From the NCBI RefSeq assembly GCF_900090235.1, contig NZ_LT607750.1, positions 5,943,001 through 6,007,000 of the forward strand: a stretch of 64,000 nt of DNA. The letters are read 5' to 3'. Positions 1 to 7,988 of the stretch are shown here, in pieces (the stretch's first letter is position 1; every line of letters begins with the position of its first letter). Below the pieces are notes generated by a model. It saw only the letters and a list, made by a program, of their open reading frames with translations. It was not told where the DNA came from and did not search any database. The stretch is from Micromonospora echinaurantiaca. GTDB taxonomy: Bacteria > Actinomycetota > Actinomycetes > Mycobacteriales > Micromonosporaceae. Both the position numbers and the translations under genes were made by a program.

Positions 1-220
1 GTTCCGCCTCGACCACCACGAACTCCTCGACCAGGGCGCTGCCGTCGGGCTGGCGCCGGGTCTCCCGCCAGGCGGTGCCCGGCCCGAAGCCGCCGTCGGT
101 GAGCAGTTCGACCGTGCCGGCGGCGCCGGTGCGGGCGGTGCGCAGCCGCGGATCGGCCAGGAGGCGCCAGACGTCGACGGCGTGCGCCTCGATGAACTCG
201 GTAACCGACACCGTCGACAT
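1..220 (-). CDS. SRPBCC-family protein, N-terminal part (runs off the window)
   Basis: The reading frame starts at an ATG read leftwards from 220 and is still open at base 1, giving about 73 residues of the amino terminus. It begins MSTVSVTEFIEAHAVDVWRL and continues through a W-R-L-L-A-D-P pattern and a GPGTAWRETR strand. This is the usual opening of the START/SRPBCC (polyketide cyclase, AHSA1-like) helix-grip fold, which binds hydrophobic ligands or acts as a stress-related binding protein. The family call rests on this opening pattern only; the ligand cannot be told. A good purine-rich ribosome site (GGAGGTGGC) lies just upstream of the ATG. Confidence 0.6.
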   Translation of the reverse strand, partial: MSTVSVTEFIEAHAVDVWRLLADPRLRTARTGAAGTVELLTDGGFGPGTAWRETRRQPDGSALVEEFVVVEAE

Positions 221-415
221 GCCACCTCCCGTGGCCTCGACGGTACGCCGGGTGAGCGCGGAACGGGGATTCCGCGGCGAAACTTTCATCACCCGAACCC
301 GCGCGCCCGGTGCGGATCATGTGCGGGGATCACGTCCGGCGGCCCGGTCCCGATCAGCGGTGGCCCTCGCCGGCGGCCCGGCCGGCGCCGGGCCACCCGA
401 TCCGTCAGCGGCGGG

Positions 416-634
416 TCAGGGGCGGAACTGGCCGGCCCGGATCGCCGCCACGAACGCGGTCCACCCCGGCAAGCTCACCGCGAGCCTCGGCCCGGCCTGG
501 TCCTTCGAGTCGCGCACCCCGACCACGCCGAGGACGCCGACCAGGTTGTCGGCCACCTCCACGCAGAGCCCCTGGTCGTTGGAGCGGCTGCTGGTGCGCC
601 ACACCGCGCCCGCGAACTCGTTCATCGTCGTCAT
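416..634 (-). CDS. DUF397 domain protein
   Basis: A 72-residue protein with the DUF397 signature: a W-R-T-S-S-R-S motif near the start, a V-E-V-A segment, a V-x-V-R-D-S-K-D strand, and a closing W-x-x-F-x-x-x-I-R-x-G-x-F. In actinobacteria DUF397 proteins are small partners usually encoded beside an XRE-type (Scr1-like) helix-turn-helix regulator and linked to differentiation. Here no such regulator is adjacent, so this is an orphan copy whose partner, if any, lies outside the window. The length is normal for the family. Confidence 0.85.
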   Translation of the reverse strand: MTTMNEFAGAVWRTSSRSNDQGLCVEVADNLVGVLGVVGVRDSKDQAGPRLAVSLPGWTAFVAAIRAGQFRP

Positions 635-804
635 CTCCCTCGCGTCGATGGGACGCCGTGCCGCGTTCGGACCGGAGCCGGAAGGGGGGCGCCGGCCCGG
701 TCCGGCGCGGCACGGCGACGGAATCCGGAGCGATCAACGCGACAGTGCCGGGCCCCGGTCGCACACTCGGTGCGACCAGGGCCCAGGGAGATCGAATGGG
801 TCGG

Positions 805-2004
805 TCAGCGCGCCGGGAGGATGGTCCCGGTCACCTCGCCCAGCGCCACCGTGGTGCCGTCCGGGCCGGGCGCGGTGGCGCTGATCGTCACCGTGTCGCC
901 GTCCTCCAGGAAGGTCCGGGTCTCGCCACCGGCGAACTTCACCGGCTCCGCGCCGCCCCAGGTGAGTTCCAGGAACGAGCCGACCTGGTGCCGCTCCGGC
1001 CCGGAGACGGTGCCGGAGGCGTACAGGTCGCCGGTACGCAGCGATGCGCCGTTGACGGTCAGGTGAGCCAGCTGCTGGGCCGGCGTCCAGTACATCGTGG
1101 CGAACGGCGGCTCGCTGACCTGCTCGCCGTTCCACCGCACCGCCAGCCGCAGGTCCAGCCCCAGGTGCGGCACGTCCCGCAGGTAGTCCGCGACCGGCGG
1201 ATCCTGGTCGGGTGCGGGCACGAACGCGTCGCCGAGCGCGTCCAGCGGAGTGACCCAGGCGGAGACCGAGGTGGCGAAGGACTTGCCCAGGAACGGGCCG
1301 AGCGGCTGGTACTCCCAGGCCTGGATGTCCCGGGCGGACCAGTCGTTGACCAGCACCACGCCGAAGACGTGGTCGGCGAAGTCGTCGACGCTCACCCGGC
1401 TGCCCAGCGGGCTCGGCACGCCCACCACGAAGCCGACCTCGGCCTCGATGTCCAGCCGCACGGACGGGCCGGCGACCGGCCCCTGCGGGGTGGCCCGCTG
1501 GCCGGTGGGGCGCACCACCGGGGTGCCGGAGACCACCACGGTGCCGGCCCGGCCGTGGTAGCCGATCGGCAGGTGCTTCCAGTTGGGCAGCAACGGCGGC
1601 TGGCCCGGCCGGAAGATCTGCCCGACGTTGGCCGCGTGGTGCTCGGAGGAGTAGAAGTCCACGTAGTCGGCCACCTCGAACGGCAGCTGCATCCGTACCT
1701 CGTCGAGCGGGATCAGCAGCGGCTCCACGTCCGGCCGGTGCGCGGTGTCGGTGAGCAGCTCGGTCACCCGCTGCCGGACCGCCGTCCACTGCGGACGGCC
1801 GAGCGCCATGAACCCGTTGAGGGTGGGCTGGCCGAGCGCCCCGGCGGCGAGCACCAGACCGGCCGCCTCCGCGCCGGCCAGGTCGAGCACGAAGTCCCCG
1901 ATCCGTACGCCGATCCGCGGCTCGCGCTCGCCGTGGCGGAACACCCCGTACGGCAGGTTGTGCACCCCGTACGGCGAACCGTCGGCACCCGTCACCCAGC
2001 TCAT
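805..2004 (-). CDS. fahA: Fumarylacetoacetase
   Basis: This 399-residue enzyme hydrolyses fumarylacetoacetate to fumarate and acetoacetate, the last step of the homogentisate route of tyrosine and phenylalanine breakdown. The sequence carries the family landmarks: an N-terminal domain with LPYGVF and G-x-R-I-G-D, then the catalytic domain with YVDFYSSEHHAANVGQIFRP, L-P-I-G-Y-H-G-R, the E-A-E-V-G-F-V-V-G metal-binding strand, LVNDWSARDIQAWEYQPLGP and the closing G-D-T-V-T-I-S. The chosen ATG gives MSWVTGADGSPYGVHNLPYG and overlaps the stop of the upstream gene by four bases (ATGA), suggesting coupled translation. An earlier in-frame start would add 40 residues lying inside that gene. hmgA, the preceding pathway step, is transcribed divergently nearby. 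Confidence 0.95.
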   Translation of the reverse strand: MSWVTGADGSPYGVHNLPYGVFRHGEREPRIGVRIGDFVLDLAGAEAAGLVLAAGALGQPTLNGFMALGRPQWTAVRQRVTELLTDTAHRPDVEPLLIPLDEVRMQLPFEVADYVDFYSSEHHAANVGQIFRPGQPPLLPNWKHLPIGYHGRAGTVVVSGTPVVRPTGQRATPQGPVAGPSVRLDIEAEVGFVVGVPSPLGSRVSVDDFADHVFGVVLVNDWSARDIQAWEYQPLGPFLGKSFATSVSAWVTPLDALGDAFVPAPDQDPPVADYLRDVPHLGLDLRLAVRWNGEQVSEPPFATMYWTPAQQLAHLTVNGASLRTGDLYASGTVSGPERHQVGSFLELTWGGAEPVKFAGGETRTFLEDGDTVTISATAPGPDGTTVALGEVTGTILPAR

Positions 2005-2894
2005 GCCGCATTGCCCCCGTTCACCAGCCCCAGCCGGATCAGATCGGTCAGTGGTTCCAGGATGCTGCACGACCCGAAGCCGACCCACAGCCGACGCGCG
2101 GTGTCCAGTCGCGGCTCGGCCCACTGCACCAGCGGGCGCGGGTCGGCGGCGGTGAGCAGTTCGGCGACGGTGCTGGTGGCGGCGCCCTCGGCCGCGGCCA
2201 CGGTGGCGGCCAGCACGTTGCCGAAGCCGTGGTGGGTGAAACCGGTCTCCGGATCGAGGTGACGGACGGCCTGGTGCAGTCCGGCGGTCAGCTTGAACGG
2301 CAGCTCCCGGTCGCGGCAGGCGCAGATCACGGCGGCCAGTTCGGCCGGGGTGGGGAAGAGCTCCGCGGCCAGCCCGCCGGTGCGGAACTTCGCGGCGATC
2401 GGCACCCCGTCGGCGCGGGCCGCGGCGAGCGCGTCCAGCGCCCCCATCAGCCCGAACGTCAACGGCAGCTCGGCGTAGACGTCGAGGCGGCCATCAACCG
2501 GCGCGCCTTCGATCGCGGCGTCGGCGGCGGCCCGGCGGGCCATCGCGACCAGCTCGGCCAGGCCGGGCAGCGGGTCCTCGCCGCGCTTGGCGACGGCCGC
2601 CTCGACCTGCCGGACCCGCAGCCGCGGGTCGGCCTCGGCACGCACCTTGTCGAGCTGGCCGATCGGCAGGTCACCGATCACCCCGACGTCGATCCGCTCG
2701 TCGGAGCCGAGCAGGCCGGCCAGCGCCGGCAGCTTCGTGGCCGGGACCAGGAGCGGGCCGACCAGGTCGGCGTACCAGGAGGCGCGGTGCCGCCGGTGTG
2801 CGGCGACCGCGTCGGGCAGCGACGCGCTGCCGGGCGGGAAGACGGCGGCGTCGTCGACCAGGCCGTCGAGGAGCGCGGGCACCTGCGTTGACAC
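2001..2894 (-). CDS. Uncharacterised protein in the fahA transcription unit
   Basis: A 297-residue soluble protein, with no signal peptide or membrane segment, that I do not recognise. It starts at a GTG (MSTQVPALLDGLVDDAAVFP) and its stop overlaps the fahA start (ATGA), so the two are probably co-translated. Conserved-looking blocks are AAVFPPGSASLPDAV near the start, a KFRTGG strand around residue 190, F-K-L-T-A-G-L-H-Q-A-V-R around 225, and W-V-G-F-G-S-C-S near the end. Alternating strand/helix blocks rich in Ala and Leu would suit a TIM-barrel-like fold, but that is inference. No clear Shine-Dalgarno precedes the GTG, so the message may be leaderless. Context points to aromatic catabolism. 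Confidence 0.8.
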   Translation of the reverse strand: MSTQVPALLDGLVDDAAVFPPGSASLPDAVAAHRRHRASWYADLVGPLLVPATKLPALAGLLGSDERIDVGVIGDLPIGQLDKVRAEADPRLRVRQVEAAVAKRGEDPLPGLAELVAMARRAAADAAIEGAPVDGRLDVYAELPLTFGLMGALDALAAARADGVPIAAKFRTGGLAAELFPTPAELAAVICACRDRELPFKLTAGLHQAVRHLDPETGFTHHGFGNVLAATVAAAEGAATSTVAELLTAADPRPLVQWAEPRLDTARRLWVGFGSCSILEPLTDLIRLGLVNGGNAA

Positions 2895-2933
2895 GAGACA
2901 AGAATGTACGGGACGCTACAAGGAACGGACAAC

Positions 2934-2954
2934 AGCGTCCGATTATCGGACGCT
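2934..2954. promoter_or_regulatory. Perfect 10-bp palindrome between hmgA and the fahA operon
   Basis: AGCGTCCGAT and its exact reverse complement ATCGGACGCT are separated by one T. The palindrome sits 36 bp upstream of the hmgA ATG and 40 bp from the divergent GTG start. A third half-site-like GGGACGCT lies at 2910-2917. Position and symmetry suit an operator for a dimeric regulator controlling both directions; the regulator itself is not identifiable in this window. Confidence 0.65.
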
Positions 2955-2989
2955 CACCGGCGGTGAACGGGACGAATCCGGGAGGCGAG

Positions 2990-4156
2990 ATGCCGTACTA
3001 CCGCAGCGTCGGCGAGGTGCCGCGCAAGCGCCACACCCAGTTCCGGCAGCCCGACGGCAGCCTCTACGCCGAGGAGCTGATGGGCCAGGAGGGCTTCTCC
3101 TCCGACTCGTCGCTGCTCTACCACCGGCACGCGCCCACCGCGATCGTGGCCGCCGAGGAGTTCACCCCGCCGGCGTTCACCCGCACCCCCAACCTGCCGC
3201 TCAAGCCCCGGCACCTGCGCACCCACAAGCTCGACGGCGCCGGCGCCGACCCGGTGCTCGGCCGGCAGTACCTGCTGGCCAACGACGACGTCCGGATCGC
3301 GTACGTGCTGGCCGACCGGCCGTCGCCGCTGTTCCGGGACGCCACCGGCGACCACTGCCTCTACCTGGAGTCCGGCGCCCTGCGGGTGGAGTCGACGTTC
3401 GGCGTGCTCGACGCGGTGGCCGGCGACTACGTCATCATCCCCACCTCGACCGTGCACCGGCTGGTGCCGACCGGCGACGAGCCGACCCGGCTGCTCGCCA
3501 TCGAGGCGGCCGGCCACATCGGCCCGCCCAAGCGCTACCTCTCGGTGCGCGGGCAGTTCCTGGAGCACTCGCCGTACTGCGAGCGGGACGTCCGGGGGCC
3601 GGACGCGCCGCTGCTGGTCGACGGCGAGGAGGTGGAGGTGCTGGTCCGGCACCGTCGCGGGTGGACCCGGCACGTCTACGCCCACCACCCGTTCGACGTG
3701 GTCGGCTGGGACGGCCACATGTACCCGTGGGCGTTCTCCATCCACGACTTCGAGCCGATCACCGGCCGGATCCACCAGCCGCCGCCGGTGCACCAGACCT
3801 TCCAGGGCCCGAACTTCGTGATCTGCTCGTTCGTGCCCCGCAAGGTCGACTACCACCCGGACGCGATCCCGGTGCCGTACAACCACCACAACGTCGACTC
3901 CGACGAGATGCTCTTCTACACCGGCGGCAACTACGAGGCCCGGCGCGGCTCCGGCATCGAGCAGGGCTCGATCTCGCTGCACCCGTCCGGCTTCACCCAC
4001 GGCCCGCAGCCCGGCGCCGCGGAGCGCTCGATCGGCGTCGACTACTTCGACGAGCTGGCCGTCATGGTCGACACCTTCCGCCCGCTCGACCTCTGCGACG
4101 CCGGCCAGTCCTGCGAGGACGACGGCTACGCCTGGACCTGGGCGCGCCGCGGCTGA
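2990..4156 (+). CDS. hmgA: Homogentisate 1,2-dioxygenase
   Basis: A 388-residue cupin dioxygenase that opens the aromatic ring of homogentisate to give maleylacetoacetate, using Fe(II) and O2. It begins MPYYRSVGEVPRKRHTQFRQ and shows family blocks LYAEELMGQEGFSSDSSLLYH, D-Y-V-I-I-P-T-S-T-V-H-R, YPWAFSIHDFEPITGRIHQP, the V-P-Y-N-H-H-N-V-D-S-D-E-M-L-F-Y metal-binding segment and L-H-P-S-G-F-T-H-G-P-Q-P-G. It is shorter than the roughly 440-residue enzymes of proteobacteria and animals, the compact form common in actinobacteria. The ATG follows GGGAGGCGAG. It diverges from the fahA unit across a palindromic operator and is followed by a strong hairpin. Confidence 0.93.
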   Translation: MPYYRSVGEVPRKRHTQFRQPDGSLYAEELMGQEGFSSDSSLLYHRHAPTAIVAAEEFTPPAFTRTPNLPLKPRHLRTHKLDGAGADPVLGRQYLLANDDVRIAYVLADRPSPLFRDATGDHCLYLESGALRVESTFGVLDAVAGDYVIIPTSTVHRLVPTGDEPTRLLAIEAAGHIGPPKRYLSVRGQFLEHSPYCERDVRGPDAPLLVDGEEVEVLVRHRRGWTRHVYAHHPFDVVGWDGHMYPWAFSIHDFEPITGRIHQPPPVHQTFQGPNFVICSFVPRKVDYHPDAIPVPYNHHNVDSDEMLFYTGGNYEARRGSGIEQGSISLHPSGFTHGPQPGAAERSIGVDYFDELAVMVDTFRPLDLCDAGQSCEDDGYAWTWARRG

Positions 4157-4177
4157 GCCGCACCCGTCAGCCGACCA

Positions 4178-4222
4178 CCGGCGTGATCGTGGCCTGAGCG
4201 ACACGGGCCACGATCACGCCGG
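4178..4222 (+). terminator. Long perfect hairpin after hmgA
   Basis: Two 17-bp arms, CCGGCGTGATCGTGGCC and its exact complement, flank an 11-nt loop starting 21 bp after the hmgA stop. There is no U-tract, so it would be an I-shaped actinobacterial terminator. The inner TGATCGT / ACGATCA tips resemble the hairpins at 21869-21931 and 36323-36385. Confidence 0.6.
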
Positions 4223-4302
4223 CTGCGCTCACCCGCGGACCGGACGGCAGGCCGGGCCGGGTGACGGACACCGCCCGGCCGTCCCGCCGTCCGATCCGGC
4301 GC

Positions 4303-4674
4303 TCAGCGCCGGCCCCGGTGGACCACGGCGCCCCGCCGAGGCTGGCCGTGCTGCCGTACCGACCAGGGTCGGGGTTGGGCAGCGGACACCCGGCCGCGGT
4401 GCGGTGGACGGCGGTCCGGCCGCTCCGTGGTGCCCGGCCGGCCGGCGAGACCGGCGTCGGGTCCGGTAGCGACGACCGTCGGCCCGCCGGCCGGATCGAA
4501 CTGCCGGCGGGGCGGCCGGAGACCGGCGACCGGGCGGCCGGCGCCGCCACCGCCGCCCGAGCCGGGCGACAGCCGGGTGCCCGAGCCGGGCGACAGCCGG
4601 CCGCCCGGGCCGGTCGGGTCCGGCTCGGCGTCGAGTCGGGCTACCGCGTACTCCTCGATGGTCAGCTGTGTCAT
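4303..4674 (-). CDS. Small hypothetical protein, doubtful downstream half
   Basis: A 123-residue frame starting at an ATG preceded by an excellent ribosome site (GGAGGAG, five bases upstream) and lying 72 bp after the sigma-factor stop on the same strand. The first 22 residues (MTQLTIEEYAVARLDAEPDP...) look like genuine coding sequence. After that the protein becomes Gly/Pro/Arg-rich low-complexity sequence with a repeated RLSPGSG. It may be a short peptide whose conserved part is the leader, or a gene degraded by frameshift. No maturation enzyme that would make it a peptide precursor is nearby. Confidence 0.35.
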   Translation of the reverse strand: MTQLTIEEYAVARLDAEPDPTGPGGRLSPGSGTRLSPGSGGGGGAGRPVAGLRPPRRQFDPAGGPTVVATGPDAGLAGRPGTTERPDRRPPHRGRVSAAQPRPWSVRQHGQPRRGAVVHRGRR

Positions 4675-4746
4675 GAGGGCTCCTCCGGTGCGGGTCGGGT
4701 GGGCGGGTCGGGTGGTCGTGTCCGGGTTCAAGCTGCTCCCTTCTGC

Positions 4747-5661
4747 TCAGGCGGCCAGGAGGTCGGCCAGGACGCGGGTCCGGGCGGGGTGGCGGAGTTT
4801 GGACATCGCCTTGGCCTCGATCTGGCGGATGCGTTCCCGGGTCAGGCCGAGCACCCGGCCGATCTCGTCCAGGGTGCGCGGTTCCGCGTCGGCGAGGCCG
4901 TACCGCTGGGCGATGACCGTCGCCTCCCGCTCGGTGAGGGCGGACAGCGCGATGTCCAGGTAGGAGCGCAGCGAGCCGGCGGCCACCTGGGCGGCCGGAT
5001 CCGGTGCGTCGTCGGTGAGGAAGTCGCCGAGTTGCGCGCCGCCCTCGCCGACCGGGGTGTGCAGCGAGACCGGCTCCCGGTCGTACCGCAGCGCCTGCTC
5101 GACCTTCTCGGGAGCCAGGTCGAGCTCGACCGCGATCCGCGCGGCGGTCGGCTCCTCGCCGAGGTCCCGGTGCAGGGTGCGGCGGACCCGGTGCACCCGG
5201 TTGATCAGCTCGGCCATGTGGGCGGGCACCCGGATGGTGCGGCTCTGGTCGGCCAGCGCGCGGCCGAGCGCCTGCTTGATCCACCAGGTGGCGTAGGTGG
5301 AGAACTTCAGCCCGCGCCGGTGGTCGAACTTCTCCACCGCGCGCATCATCCCGATGACGCCCTCCTGGACCAGGTCGGGCAGCGGCAGCCCGCCCTCGCG
5401 GACGTACCGCCGGGCGATCGAGACGACCAGCCGGAGGTTGGCCTCGATCATGTGCCGCCGGGCCCGTCGGCCGTCGGCGGCCAGCCGCTCGCAGGTGGCC
5501 CGCTCGTCCGCGGTGAGCCCGTCCGGATCGGCGTCCAGACGGTGCTGGGCGAGCGCCCCGGCCTCGATCCGGGCGCCCAGCTCCACCTCCTGCTCGGCGG
5601 TGAGCAGCGGGGTCCGGCCGATCTCCCGGAGGTAGGCACCCACCGAATCGGTCACGGTCAT
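4747..5661 (-). CDS. RNA polymerase sigma factor, sigma-70 group 2-like (HrdD/SigB-like)
   Basis: A 304-residue sigma factor directing RNA polymerase to promoters close to the housekeeping consensus. Region 1.2 (DSVGAYLREIGRTPLLTAEQ), region 2 (L-P-L-P-D-L-V-Q-E-G-V-I-G-M-M-R-A-V-E-K-F-D then FSTYATWWIKQALGRALADQ), region 3 and region 4 (RTLDEIGRVLGLTRERIRQI) are all present, while the long acidic region 1.1 of primary sigma factors is missing. That pattern is typical of non-essential primary-like sigma factors in actinobacteria, often linked to stress or stationary phase. It is transcribed divergently from a TetR regulator, and a consensus-like promoter overlapping a palindrome lies upstream, suggesting TetR control. 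Confidence 0.9.
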   Translation of the reverse strand: MTVTDSVGAYLREIGRTPLLTAEQEVELGARIEAGALAQHRLDADPDGLTADERATCERLAADGRRARRHMIEANLRLVVSIARRYVREGGLPLPDLVQEGVIGMMRAVEKFDHRRGLKFSTYATWWIKQALGRALADQSRTIRVPAHMAELINRVHRVRRTLHRDLGEEPTAARIAVELDLAPEKVEQALRYDREPVSLHTPVGEGGAQLGDFLTDDAPDPAAQVAAGSLRSYLDIALSALTEREATVIAQRYGLADAEPRTLDEIGRVLGLTRERIRQIEAKAMSKLRHPARTRVLADLLAA

Positions 5662-5712
5662 GAGCGATCTCCCTTCGACGGCCCGGACGGGGCGCAGCAG
5701 CGCCTCGATGCG

Positions 5713-5726
5713 ACCTAAACTTAGGT
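5713..5726. promoter_or_regulatory. Palindrome ACCTAAACTTAGGT, candidate TetR operator
   Basis: Six-base arms ACCTAA / TTAGGT around a two-base centre. The site overlaps the predicted -10 of the sigma-factor promoter and lies 57 bp upstream of the divergent TetR start, so one bound dimer could shut off the sigma gene and also autoregulate the repressor. Confidence 0.55.
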
Positions 5727-5746
5727 TCGACCCATAAAGATGTCAA
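5718..5746 (-). promoter_or_regulatory. Promoter of the sigma-factor gene
   Basis: Read leftwards, a perfect TTGACA (-35) is followed by a 17-bp spacer and TAAGTT (-10), about 57 bp upstream of the sigma-factor ATG. Unusually AT-rich for this genome. The -10 is covered by the palindrome at 5713-5726. Confidence 0.6.
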
Positions 5747-5782
5747 CAACAAATTTGGGACGGATACAGGTATGCTCGCGCC

Positions 5783-6427
5783 ATGAGCGGACAGACGACC
5801 GGCCTGCGGGCCCTGAAGAAGCGCCAGACCAGGGAGAACATCTCCCACCAGGCGACCAGGCTGTTCTTGGAGCGCGGCTTCGACAACGTCACGATCGCCG
5901 AGATCGCGGCCGCCGCGCAGGTGGCCAAGATGACGGTCACCAACTACTTCCCGCGCAAGGAGGACCTCGCGCTCGACCTGCGGGACGCGTTCGTCGAGGG
6001 GCCGGTCACCACCGTGCGCGAACGCCGCCCCGGCGAGTCGGCACTGGCCGCGCTACGCCGGGAGTACCTGGCCGCGGCGGCCGGGCACGATCCGGTCATC
6101 GGCTTCACCGACCCGGAGTTCGCCCGCATGGTCACCGGCAGTGCCGCGCTGGTCGCCCGGCTGCGCGAGTTCCACGACGACCGGGAGCGGGCCCTGGCCC
6201 ACGTGCTCGCCGAGGAGACCGGCGCGGACCCCGGCAACCTCCTGCCGCGCGTCGCCGCGGCTCAGCTGGGCGGCGTCCTCCGGCTGCTGCTCGATGAGAC
6301 GCTACGCCTGACGCTGGCGGGTCACGGCAACGACGAGATCGCCCGGATCGTCACCGCACACGTCCGCACCGCCTTCGGCGCGCTGGAGCCCTCCCTCGGC
6401 GACTACGCCGTCCGGCCAACCCACTGA
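5783..6427 (+). CDS. TetR/AcrR-family transcriptional regulator
   Basis: A 214-residue repressor-type protein. The N-terminal DNA-binding domain is typical: R-E-N-I-S-H-Q-A-T-R-L-F-L-E-R-G-F-D-N-V-T-I, A-E-I-A-A-A-A-Q-V-A and T-V-T-N-Y-F-P-R-K-E-D-L between residues 17 and 62. The remainder is a helical ligand-binding domain with no recognisable ligand signature. It is divergent from the sigma-70 gene, with a palindrome between them, so the sigma gene is the most likely target along with itself. Confidence 0.88.
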   Translation: MSGQTTGLRALKKRQTRENISHQATRLFLERGFDNVTIAEIAAAAQVAKMTVTNYFPRKEDLALDLRDAFVEGPVTTVRERRPGESALAALRREYLAAAAGHDPVIGFTDPEFARMVTGSAALVARLREFHDDRERALAHVLAEETGADPGNLLPRVAAAQLGGVLRLLLDETLRLTLAGHGNDEIARIVTAHVRTAFGALEPSLGDYAVRPTH

Positions 6428-6453
6428 CCGGCCCTGCCCGCAGGCACGCGGGA

Positions 6454-7479
6454 TCAGAACTGGGTACGGGTGAAGACGGCGAACTCGGCCGCCGCGGCGG
6501 TGGCGATGGCGAGGACCAGCGGCCACGGGGTGCCGACCAGGGCGTAGAGCAGGATCAGCAGGGGCGCGCCGGCGGCCGCGTACACGGCGAGGGCGAGCAT
6601 CCGGTCGGAGCGGAGCAGGCTGGGCAGGATCGTCCGGGTCAGGCCGGGCAGCTTGGCGGCGAATCGCCAGACCACCAGCGCGCCGCCGAGCGCCGCGAAC
6701 GCCGCCGCGACCCGGGACAACCCCTCGCTCCCCGGCGCCATGCAGGCGATCACGACGGCGGCGATCATCGTCCAGCCCGCGCCGTAGAGCACGAGCTGGC
6801 GTACGCCGGTGGAGATGGTGCGGCCGGAGTCGATCCGGCCCGGGCTCATCGCCGCCGCCTCGGCCAGGTGCTCCAGCGCGTCGCTCCAGCGCCGCTGCTC
6901 CAGCCGGAGCACGCCGATGTCGTGCCGCGCCTCGGCCAGCTGCGGGTCCAGCCGCAGCGCCTCCCGGTAGGCCCGCTCGGCCAGGTCGAACAACTCCATG
7001 TTGGCGGCGACCAGGCCGAGCACCAGGTGCGCCTGCGGCTCCTCGGGGGCCAGCTCCACCCCGCGCCAGGCCGCGTTCAGCGCCAGCTGCCCGTTGCGCG
7101 AGCCGGCCAGGATCGCGGCCGCGCTCCGCTGGGCGTACGCGTCGTCGGGGCCGAGCGCCAGGATCTGGTCGGCGGTACCGGCCGACTCGGCGTACCGCTC
7201 CAGATCGGCCAGGGCCATTCCCCGGGCGACCAGCGCCGGGACCGCGTCCGGTGCGGCGGCGACCGCGGCGTCGGCGGCGGTGAGCGCCTCGGCCGGCCGA
7301 TCGGCGGCCAGGTGCACCCGGGCCAGCATGGTGAGCGCCTGGGGGTTCTCCGGTTCCAGGGCGACCGCGTAGCCGACCTCCGCGGCGGCCTCGTCGTAGC
7401 GGCCGAGTTCGGCGAGGAGCTGGGCGCGCTGGAGGTAGCCGTCGGCGGCGGACCGGTCGGAGGTGGCGTCGCTGGACAT
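6454..7479 (-). CDS. TPR protein with C-terminal membrane domain
   Basis: A 341-residue protein. Residues about 10-220 contain five or more tetratricopeptide repeats (for example YLQRAQLLAELGRYDEAAAE and A-E-R-A-Y-R-E-A-L-R-L-D-P-Q-L-A-E-A-R), a protein-protein docking scaffold. Residues about 228-338 hold four hydrophobic helices (VLYGAGWTMIAAVVIACMAP and three more), so the TPR domain probably sits on the cytoplasmic face of the membrane. It lies 11 bp upstream of ispF in the direction of transcription of the opposite end of the unit, that is, just downstream of ispF on the same strand. No specific role is known; the partner protein cannot be told. Confidence 0.75.
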   Translation of the reverse strand: MSSDATSDRSAADGYLQRAQLLAELGRYDEAAAEVGYAVALEPENPQALTMLARVHLAADRPAEALTAADAAVAAAPDAVPALVARGMALADLERYAESAGTADQILALGPDDAYAQRSAAAILAGSRNGQLALNAAWRGVELAPEEPQAHLVLGLVAANMELFDLAERAYREALRLDPQLAEARHDIGVLRLEQRRWSDALEHLAEAAAMSPGRIDSGRTISTGVRQLVLYGAGWTMIAAVVIACMAPGSEGLSRVAAAFAALGGALVVWRFAAKLPGLTRTILPSLLRSDRMLALAVYAAAGAPLLILLYALVGTPWPLVLAIATAAAAEFAVFTRTQF

Positions 7480-7489
7480 CGCGGCGAGC

Positions 7490-7972
7490 CTAGGCGTCCG
7501 GCGCCGGGTACACCAGGGCCACCGCGATCCCGGTGAGTCCCTCGCCCCGGCCGGGGAAGCCGAGCCCGTCCGTGGTGGCCGCGGAGACGCTGACCGGCGC
7601 GCCGACCGCCGCCGAGAGCACCTGCTCGGCCTCCGCCCGGCGCGGGCCGATCTTCGGCCGGTTGCCGATCACCTGCACCGACACGTTGCCGATGGCGAAT
7701 CCGGCGGCCCGGACCCGACGGGCGCTCTCGGTGAGCAGGGCGACGCCGGACGCGCCGGCCCACTCCGGCTCGGCCACCCCGAAGTTGGCGCCCAGGTCGC
7801 CGAGGCCGGCGGCGGAGAGCAGCGCGTTGCAGGCCGCGTGCGCGGCAACGTCGGCGTCCGAGTGACCGGCCAGGCCGTCCTGGTCGGGCCAGAGCAGGCC
7901 GGCCACCCAGCACGGCCGGCCGGGCGCGAAGGCGTGCACGTCGGTGCCGATGGCCACCCGGGGAACGATCAT
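7490..7972 (-). CDS. ispF: 2-C-methyl-D-erythritol 2,4-cyclodiphosphate synthase
   Basis: A 160-residue enzyme of the MEP isoprenoid pathway, cyclising 4-diphosphocytidyl-methylerythritol 2-phosphate with release of CMP. Family residues are visible: the zinc ligands in G-T-D-V-H-A-F, the [12 protein letters not shown] motif, the D-L-G-A-N-F-G region where D-I-G-x-x-F-P is usual, and [15 protein letters not shown] near the end. The trimeric enzyme is normally about 158 residues. It lies 16 bp downstream of ispD, which makes its precursor, in a shared transcription unit. Confidence 0.97.
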   Translation of the reverse strand: MIVPRVAIGTDVHAFAPGRPCWVAGLLWPDQDGLAGHSDADVAAHAACNALLSAAGLGDLGANFGVAEPEWAGASGVALLTESARRVRAAGFAIGNVSVQVIGNRPKIGPRRAEAEQVLSAAVGAPVSVSAATTDGLGFPGRGEGLTGIAVALVYPAPDA

Positions 7973-7988
7973 GGACAGAGGGTACGCG

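Noticed and set aside
734..2011. Alternative 425-residue minus-strand frame over fahA
   Set aside because: Shifted frame of fahA, Arg/Ala/Gly-rich without motifs.
4303..4674. RiPP precursor peptide
   Set aside because: No cyclase, dehydratase, radical SAM or protease gene is adjacent, and the downstream part is not core-peptide-like.
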